DNA from: CAYFIW01 sp964500645
GTDB lineage: Bacteria > Chloroflexota > Dehalococcoidia > Lucifugimonadales > UBA826
Length of the DNA stretch: 11,943 nucleotides
Direction: 5' to 3'
NCBI GenBank assembly: GCA_964500645.1
Contig: CAZCOH010000050.1
Coordinates: forward strand, 1-11,943
Shown piece by piece: positions 7,168 to 11,943 of this stretch. Under the pieces are notes generated by a model, which ran no database searches, was not told the DNA's origin, and worked only from the letters and a program-made list of their open reading frames with translations. The translations under genes and the position numbers were made by a program. Each line of letters begins with the position of its first letter. Position 1 is the first letter of the stretch.

Positions 7168-8145
7168 ATGCCTTATCAAGAAATTAATAGAGACTCAGTT
7201 ATATGGCTATACGAACGAATGCTGCTGATACGTCGTTTCGAGGAGCAGGCTAGGAGAGAAGCTGATTTAGGGAAATTACGCGGTATCCATTCTTCCATAG
7301 GACAGGAAGCCGTTCCAACAGGAGTCTGTGCACACTTAAATGATAACGACTACGTTCTCGGAACTCATAGGAGTCATCATCATTGCATTGCCAAAGGAGT
7401 GGACTTAAATGAAATGATGTCGGAATTATTTGGTAAGGTGACTGGGACTGGCAGAGGGAAGGGAGGAACTATGCATATTGCTGATATTAATAAAGGTATG
7501 CTGGGTGCAAACGGGATAGTTGGCTCAAATATACCAGTGGCAACAGGCGTGGCTCTGACCTCAAAAGTTAAGGGGACCGGGCAAGTCAGTGTTGTGTTCT
7601 TTGGTGATGGAGCGTCAAGTCAGGGGACTCTTCATGAATCAATGAATTTAGCGAGTATATGGGATCTTCCGGTTATATTTGTTTGTGAAAACAATCGGTA
7701 TGCTGAATCCACACCATTTGAGTATTCTGTAGCCGGCGGTTCAGTTTCTAACAGAGCAGAAGGTTATGGAATGCCTGGGGTCACTGTGGATGGGCAATCA
7801 GTTTTGGATGTTTTTGAGGTAGCGAAGGAAGCTGTTGCCAGAGCAAGGTCAGGAGAAGGCCCTACTTTGATAGAGGCACAGACTTATCGTTATTTGGGCC
7901 ACGCTGGACATGATGATCCTCTGACTTACAGGTCGGAAGAAGAACAGAGTTTTTATATGGATCGAGATTGTATTACTTCATTTAGGAGATATATTCTTGA
8001 CGGGTCTTTTGCAGATGAGGATGAACTCGATAACATTGATCTTCAATGCCAGGAGAAAATTGCGGTATCTGTTCAATACGCTGATGATAGCCCATTTCCT
8101 GATGACGAAGAGCTCACAAAGGACGTTTATAATAATTATCCTTAA
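7168..8145 (+). CDS. ThDP-dependent 2-oxoacid/acetoin dehydrogenase E1-alpha subunit, no beta partner nearby
   Basis: The 325 residues cover the whole E1-alpha chain of pyruvate/acetoin dehydrogenase type. Seen are the N-terminal Y-E-R-M-L-L-I-R-R-F-E-E (15-26), G-Q-E-A (45-48), the R-S-H-H-H segment (about 68-72), GRGKGGTMH (about 94-102), and the metal and ThDP motif GDG (146-148) through HESMNLA to NN (175-176). Such subunits normally form an alpha2beta2 E1 with a beta chain and pass the acyl group to an E2 lipoyl protein. Neither gene follows; the next genes are on the other strand. In the conserved TYRYxGHS loop the Ser is Ala (GHAGHDDP, Ala246) while His245 is kept. It is the last gene of the four-gene operon. 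It may use a beta subunit encoded elsewhere. Closest named type is acetoin dehydrogenase alpha, but this is not certain. Confidence 0.9.
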   Translation: MPYQEINRDSVIWLYERMLLIRRFEEQARREADLGKLRGIHSSIGQEAVPTGVCAHLNDNDYVLGTHRSHHHCIAKGVDLNEMMSELFGKVTGTGRGKGGTMHIADINKGMLGANGIVGSNIPVATGVALTSKVKGTGQVSVVFFGDGASSQGTLHESMNLASIWDLPVIFVCENNRYAESTPFEYSVAGGSVSNRAEGYGMPGVTVDGQSVLDVFEVAKEAVARARSGEGPTLIEAQTYRYLGHAGHDDPLTYRSEEEQSFYMDRDCITSFRRYILDGSFADEDELDNIDLQCQEKIAVSVQYADDSPFPDDEELTKDVYNNYP

Positions 8146-8182
8146 AATAAAATCAGTTTCATTGCCTGTATGGGTTTATCAG

Positions 8183-8200
8183 AATGCCCTTATGGGCGTT
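8183..8200 (+). terminator. Possible stem-loop after the E1-alpha gene
   Basis: AATGCCC (8183-8189) pairs with GGGCGTT (8194-8200), with one T-G wobble, around a TTAT loop: 7 pairs, four of them G-C. It lies 38 bases after the E1-alpha stop, between convergent transcription units. No T-run follows on the plus strand, so it is at best a weak or factor-assisted terminator. The rest of the 136-base gap shows nothing recognisable. Confidence 0.35.
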
Positions 8201-8281
8201 GGTTACTAAAAGAATCTGGAAAGTATTCTAAGTCTTGTAGACTCCTTGCCAAATTGTATGTAAACAGGAATTAAATTGGAG

Positions 8282-8464
8282 CTAATCCTTATTTTTCCAC
8301 AGGAGTTCGAGTATATATTTTGCCCCGGCGTACAATAAATATGACATTATGAAAACTGTTACTAGTCTGAGGTACCAAGGAGCAGACAATCCCACCAGTT
8401 TTATTGCAATAAATGCGCCTGCAAGGGCAGCCACATAGGGGACAATAAAATTGATTGTTCTCAT
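8282..8464 (-). CDS. Small two-helix membrane protein
   Basis: This 60-residue protein has two hydrophobic segments, about residues 5-27 (INFIVPYVAALAGAFIAIKL) and 31-53 (PWYLRLVTVFIMSYLLYAGA), and ends in a short charged tail (LLWKNKD). It is predicted to sit in the inner membrane with both ends on the same side. I do not recognise the family, and no catalytic motif is visible. It is the last gene on the minus strand, 84 bases after the DCC-family gene. The Shine-Dalgarno is weak (an AGG about 10 bases before the ATG). Its good membrane pattern and same-strand position argue for a real gene, but it could be a chance ORF. Confidence 0.55.
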   Translation of the reverse strand: MRTINFIVPYVAALAGAFIAIKLVGLSAPWYLRLVTVFIMSYLLYAGAKYILELLWKNKD

Positions 8465-8548
8465 TGTTTTTATACCTGTTGCCTAATGGATCTACCGAAC
8501 TTTACTTCAACTGCATAACCGTTACAGTAAAAAATTGATTCTGGCTTT

Positions 8549-8956
8549 TCATTCTATGAATTTATGTTTTTCTCCCCGCTTAGGGATCCTGCAGGATTCA
8601 TTTTTACCGAATAAAGAATACCTTTTTCTGGCTACAAGGTTGTAGGCAGAATCCCTCAATGATTTCGGTAAGAAAATAAGTGCTTTGAATAATGAAAAGC
8701 CCCCTCCTAGGTCAGAGATTATATGTATTGCTGCGTCGGACTTGAATTTCAGATCTCCGTTTCGTAAATAGATTACGGTATCTGGATTAACAATTATATT
8801 AGGATCAATATCAAATTCACTTAATATTTTTGCCGCTTTGTCAGATTGCAATGAGGCAAATCTAAAATTGTCCCTTTTATCTCGGGAAATCAGAAAATCA
8901 ACAGAAGAATTGCACAGGACACAGTAACCATCAAAAAAAATGACTCTGTTAGTCAT
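8549..8956 (-). CDS. DCC-family thiol-disulfide oxidoreductase-like protein (DUF393)
   Basis: The 135-residue length is usual for the family. The N-terminal strand VIFFDGYCVLCNSSVDFL holds the D-G-x-C-x-x-C signature (Cys12 and Cys15). It is followed by the family-like FRFASLQSDKAAKIL (about 31-45), the D-T-V-I-Y-L strand and the conserved tail N-L-V-A-R-K-R-Y-S-L-F-G near residues 105-118. DCC proteins are thioredoxin-like in fold and are presumed redox proteins; their partners are mostly unknown. ATG at 8956 is chosen; a GTG two codons upstream (8962) is equally possible because neither has a clear Shine-Dalgarno. It lies about 28 bases after cofH on the same strand, so it is probably co-transcribed with the F420 genes. 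A functional link to F420 is not established. Confidence 0.85.
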   Translation of the reverse strand: MTNRVIFFDGYCVLCNSSVDFLISRDKRDNFRFASLQSDKAAKILSEFDIDPNIIVNPDTVIYLRNGDLKFKSDAAIHIISDLGGGFSLFKALIFLPKSLRDSAYNLVARKRYSLFGKNESCRIPKRGEKHKFIE

Positions 8957-8984
8957 TTGCACATATCTAATCTAAAAGACCTGT

Positions 8985-10244
8985 TTATTTAGAAACCCGA
9001 TTAGGGTGTTCAAACCTATACTCTTCCAAATTTATTAATTTGTTATAGGATCCAAATATGTCTTCGACATTATCTCCGACGTAGTCTAGAGGGTCGTTTT
9101 CGACATCGGAAGAATCGAAAATTTTCCTGATTTTATATGTCGTGTGTCTTTCTGCAGGTATTCGTCCTGCATCCCTTATCATGTCTCTGAAAGTAGACGG
9201 TTTCATTAATTGGCCGTGTTGTGCACCAGCGGAAGTCGAGATACTCTCGTTGATAAGAGTTCCTCCCAAGTCATTTACACCTGCGTTAAGAAGTAACTGG
9301 GAAATTCGGTCGCCTTCTTTTACCCAAGATGCTTGAATGTTAGGAATCCAGTTGTTCAACATGATGCGAGATATTGCATGAACTTTCATAACGTCCATAC
9401 CTGTGGGCCCGGTTCTCACATTTGGCACTAGTCCCTTCAGAAACATAGGGGCTTCAGAATTGACAAAGCTCAGAGGAACAAATTCAGTGAATCCCCCAGT
9501 TTCCTTTTGTAAATCCCTTATGAGTCCAATGTGCTCCGCTACTTGTTTATTTGTCTCCACATGACCAAACATTATCGTTGAAGTGGTAGGTATACTCAGT
9601 TCATGAGCTGTTGTGATTACTTCTATCCACTGATCTTTAGTGATTCTTCCAGGAGATATCTCGTCTCTTAATGCCTGGTCTAAAATTTCAGCCGAAGTTC
9701 CTGGTAAACTACCGACTCCAGCGTTCTTGAGAGAGATTAAGTATTCCTTTATGGATACTTTCGACCTTATGGAACCGTATAGAACTTCCTCAGGAGAAAA
9801 TCCATGTATATGTATGTCAGGTAATTCTTTTTTGATTGCTTCGCATAACCTGATGTAAAGGTCCCCTTCCATCTGTGGAGGAAGCCCTGCTTGAATACAT
9901 ACTTCGGTTGCTCCGTATTCCCACGCCTCTCGGGACCTTCTTACTATTTCTTCAACTGGTAAGAAATATCCCTGTTCCTCCCTGAAGTCCCTACTAAAAG
10001 CACAAAATCCACAGCCCTTTATGCAAACGTTTGTGAAATTTATGTTTCGATTTACCACATAGGTAACTATGTCGCCCACGGTCTTTCTTCTTAGTTCATC
10101 GGCAACGGTAAGAGTGGAATTGTAGTCAACTCCTTTAGCATCAAGTAACACGCATGCATCGTCTACAGTTATATCTTCACCAGCTAATGCTGCGGATAAT
10201 ATCTGTGAAACGTCGCTGCTAACTGATTCCATTAATTCTGCCAT
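8985..10244 (-). CDS. cofH: CofH: Fo synthase subunit 2 (5-amino-6-ribitylaminouracil-tyrosine 4-hydroxyphenyl transferase)
   Basis: This is a 419-residue radical SAM protein. The [4Fe-4S] motif C-x3-C-x2-C is at Cys74, Cys78 and Cys81, within NRNINFTNVCIKGCGFCAF, which is diagnostic for CofH and the C-terminal half of FbiC. Further family strings are C-I-Q-A-G-L-P-P (the CofH-type CIQGGLHP region), H-I-H-G-F-S-P-E-E, L-P-G-T-S-A-E-I-L and T-S-T-I-M-F-G-H-V-E. CofH joins the 4-hydroxybenzyl group of tyrosine to 5-amino-6-ribitylaminouracil, and CofG then closes the ring to form Fo, the core of coenzyme F420. It starts 25 bases after the cofG stop, with an AGG 10 bases before the ATG. Its separate coding, unlike the fused FbiC of mycobacteria, is as in archaea, cyanobacteria and some other bacteria. 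Confidence 0.95.
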   Translation of the reverse strand: MAELMESVSSDVSQILSAALAGEDITVDDACVLLDAKGVDYNSTLTVADELRRKTVGDIVTYVVNRNINFTNVCIKGCGFCAFSRDFREEQGYFLPVEEIVRRSREAWEYGATEVCIQAGLPPQMEGDLYIRLCEAIKKELPDIHIHGFSPEEVLYGSIRSKVSIKEYLISLKNAGVGSLPGTSAEILDQALRDEISPGRITKDQWIEVITTAHELSIPTTSTIMFGHVETNKQVAEHIGLIRDLQKETGGFTEFVPLSFVNSEAPMFLKGLVPNVRTGPTGMDVMKVHAISRIMLNNWIPNIQASWVKEGDRISQLLLNAGVNDLGGTLINESISTSAGAQHGQLMKPSTFRDMIRDAGRIPAERHTTYKIRKIFDSSDVENDPLDYVGDNVEDIFGSYNKLINLEEYRFEHPNRVSK

Positions 10245-10269
10245 ATAATTGTCGCCTGACTATTCATGT

Positions 10270-11466
10270 TTATTTATAGTTGGCGAGTCCTCCTTTAACG
10301 TAACCTTCATCATCTGTCATAGATTCTACCTTTTCTTTAAGAGATTTAGGAATATAGTCCTCAGTATCTATGAAATACTCTGGATATACCGGCAGTCTGG
10401 GCCTCAAATCAAATCCTTCTGATTCGGTTTTATTTTTTAGATTTTGTAATGTTGGCCATGGAGCTTCAGGATTCACATAATCTATCGTAAGTGGAGATAC
10501 TCCTCCCCAGTCGTTTATACCAGCGTCGAGGTACATTTGGTAGTGATCAGAGTTCAGGTTTGGTGGTACTTGTATATTTACGTCCGACCCCAATATGATT
10601 CGAGATACAGCCACCGTCCACAGCATATCTATATCCTCTGCATCAGGTATGTTTTCCATAGGGGTTTTTGGTTTTGCTCTAAAGTTCTGGATTATAACCT
10701 CTTGGATGTGACCGTATTTGTGGTGCAATTCTCTGATCTCAAGCAGTGAATCTACCCGGTCCTGTACTGTCTCGCCTATACCTATCAGGAGCCCGGTTGT
10801 AAAAGGTACTTTTAATTGTCCTGCTGTCTCTATAGTTTTCAGTCTTGCTGCAGGGCGTTTACTGGGGGCGAACTCATGAGGCCCCCCTTTCTGATAAAGG
10901 AGATGACTTGTGCTTTCTAACATTAATCCTGCAGACGGATTATATGGTTTCAATGATTCCAATTCACGTCTGCTCATTGTGCCTGGGTTTGCGTGAGGGA
11001 AAAGATTGGTTTGATCCAATACCAATCTGCACATGGCAGCAAGATATTCGAGTGTGGTTTCATAACCATTTTCTTTTAACCATTCCTTCGCTTCTGGGAA
11101 TCTGAGCTCTGGCCTCTCTCCTAGGGTAAACAACGCTTCAGTACATCCTAGGGATTCGCCTTTTTTAGCCACTTCCAGAACTTCACATGGGGACATGAAA
11201 ATGGTATCTGTTTCGTCCGGGTCAAGACGAAAGGTACAGTACCCACAGTAATCTCTGCAAAGTCTTGTTAAGGGAATAAACACCTTGGGGGAAAACGTCA
11301 CTATTCGCCCCTTACCTATGTCTCTTAGGTGGGCAGCAGATGTACAAATTTCTTGAATCTCAGACTCTGAGGTTGTTATCAAGGAATAGGATTCGGTGGC
11401 GTCTAGTTGTTCGCCTGTTATTGCCTTGGCTGCCAACTCGTTAATAGGTGTTTTACTATTTATCAT
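10270..11466 (-). CDS. cofG: CofG: Fo synthase subunit 1 (radical SAM)
   Basis: This 398-residue radical SAM protein has C-x3-C-x2-C at Cys70, Cys74 and Cys77 in FIPLTRLCRDYCGYCTFR, the CofG/FbiC N-half signature. Other family strings are EALFTLGERPE (about 114-124), the P-H-A-N-P-G-T-M segment, M-L-E-S-T-S, P-F-T-T-G-L-L-I-G-I-G-E-T and I-Q-N-F-R-A-K-P. It converts the CofH product into 7,8-didemethyl-8-hydroxy-5-deazariboflavin (Fo) with loss of ammonia, in the cytosol. It is just upstream of cofH, its pathway partner, and on the same transcript by all appearances. About 90 bases separate it from the NHL-repeat gene on the same strand; a promoter there is possible but I cannot place one confidently. 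Confidence in the function is high. Confidence 0.95.
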   Translation of the reverse strand: MINSKTPINELAAKAITGEQLDATESYSLITTSESEIQEICTSAAHLRDIGKGRIVTFSPKVFIPLTRLCRDYCGYCTFRLDPDETDTIFMSPCEVLEVAKKGESLGCTEALFTLGERPELRFPEAKEWLKENGYETTLEYLAAMCRLVLDQTNLFPHANPGTMSRRELESLKPYNPSAGLMLESTSHLLYQKGGPHEFAPSKRPAARLKTIETAGQLKVPFTTGLLIGIGETVQDRVDSLLEIRELHHKYGHIQEVIIQNFRAKPKTPMENIPDAEDIDMLWTVAVSRIILGSDVNIQVPPNLNSDHYQMYLDAGINDWGGVSPLTIDYVNPEAPWPTLQNLKNKTESEGFDLRPRLPVYPEYFIDTEDYIPKSLKEKVESMTDDEGYVKGGLANYK

Positions 11467-11554
11467 GATACGAATTCCAAGAGATTCAACTAGAGGATTT
11501 TTTTCTTGTATTGTGTGAACGGCTTAAGATGACTAATTTTATCCTACTCATTGG
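11467..11554 (-). other. Gap upstream of cofG, no clear signal
   Basis: The 88 bases between the NHL-repeat stop and the cofG start show no stem-loop with a T-run and no strong Shine-Dalgarno (only a GGA about 10 bases before the ATG). An AT-rich TAAAAT-like element is present on the minus strand near 11540, but no well-spaced -35 was found. It may be read through from the upstream gene. Confidence 0.3.
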
Positions 11555-11943
11555 TTATTTGGTAAAGATTTGAATTCGGTGTCTGTTAGATTCTGTAATG
11601 TAAATATCCTCATCGTGCCCTATAGTAACTGCGACAGGAGACCAAAAATACTTTTCAATGTGAGCAGATACAGAATGAGGATCAGTGAACTTCGAAATTA
11701 TGTTTTCATCCTCTAGGTTTGCTTCTTGTCTTGATTTACTTTCTTCAAGATTTGTTTCTAGGAATTCACTAGCCCACTTTGACAGTGTGGACTCTCCTCT
11801 AGATGTGTAAACTAAATTACCTTCGGGATTTAGCACCTTTAGATATTCGTTACCCCAGTCAGTTATATAAATATATCCATCTTCATCCGATGCGACATCT
11901 GATGGATGGTTTAGGCAATCTTCTTCAGTGTCTGAACAATCAT
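11555..11943 (-). CDS. NHL-repeat beta-propeller protein, N-terminus beyond the window
   Basis: The minus-strand frame is open from the right edge, so only about 129 C-terminal residues are seen. The first ATG inside (11836) is internal: the preceding codons read H-P-S-D-V-A-S-D-E-D-G-Y-I-Y-I-T-D-W-G-N, a clear NHL blade. A second blade closes the protein (W-S-P-V-A-V-T-I-G-H-D-E-D-I-Y-I-T-E-S-N-R-H-R-I-Q-I-F). Between them is an unusually long polar stretch of about 55 residues rich in Glu, Ser and Lys. NHL propellers usually act as protein- or ligand-binding scaffolds, and some are enzymes. The role is unknown here, and whether it is secreted cannot be judged without the N-terminus. It lies upstream of cofG on the same strand. 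Confidence 0.85.
   Translation of the reverse strand, partial: DCSDTEEDCLNHPSDVASDEDGYIYITDWGNEYLKVLNPEGNLVYTSRGESTLSKWASEFLETNLEESKSRQEANLEDENIISKFTDPHSVSAHIEKYFWSPVAVTIGHDEDIYITESNRHRIQIFTK

Noticed and set aside
7997..8209. Plus-strand 70-codon frame overlapping the end of the E1-alpha gene
   Set aside because: Most of it is out of frame within the E1-alpha coding end; the rest is low-information sequence, with no ribosome binding site seen.
9142..11105. Plus-strand open frames opposite cofH and cofG
   Set aside because: They lie antisense to two confidently identified radical SAM genes and show no domain pattern.

Overview
The window is an AT-leaning bacterial stretch (GC roughly in the low 40s by eye) that is densely packed with genes. 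It holds twelve genes in three transcription blocks plus one gene cut by the left edge. Intergenic gaps are short, the longest being about 175 bases. I see no rRNA, tRNA, CRISPR array, insertion sequence or phage gene. The mix is separate cofG and cofH genes for coenzyme F420, an NHL beta-propeller protein, a flavin monooxygenase/acyl-CoA dehydrogenase-like enzyme, a CocE-type hydrolase and a DCC thiol-disulfide protein. This suits a free-living heterotroph that degrades organic compounds. A marine Chloroflexota (SAR202-like) lineage is my best guess, but it rests on gene content alone.

Left block (1-2658): a 5'-truncated flavin-dependent acyl-CoA dehydrogenase/monooxygenase-like gene runs on the plus strand. 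It converges on a three-gene minus-strand operon in the order acyl-CoA thioesterase-like protein, pentapeptide-repeat protein, muconolactone-isomerase-like small protein. The first two are probably translationally coupled. A 9-bp perfect inverted repeat lies between the second and third.

Central block (2834-8145): divergent from the thioesterase, four plus-strand genes form a probable operon: a CocE/NonD serine hydrolase, a short-chain dehydrogenase, an acetolactate-synthase-like thiamine diphosphate (ThDP) enzyme, and an E1-alpha-type ThDP dehydrogenase subunit with no E1-beta or E2 gene beside it. The order suggests a catabolic route: hydrolysis of an ester or amide, oxidation of the released alcohol, then ThDP-dependent C-C chemistry. 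This is the most unusual part of the window. The large ThDP enzyme has its two signature acids exchanged for their length variants (catalytic Glu to Asp, Mg-binding Asp to Glu), and the E1-alpha is orphaned.

Right block (8282-11943, all minus strand): in transcription order, an NHL-repeat protein cut by the right edge, cofG, cofH, a DCC-family thiol-disulfide protein and a 60-residue two-helix membrane protein. CofH and CofG act in sequence to make Fo, the deazaflavin core of F420. The other F420 genes (cofC, cofD, cofE types) are not in the window.
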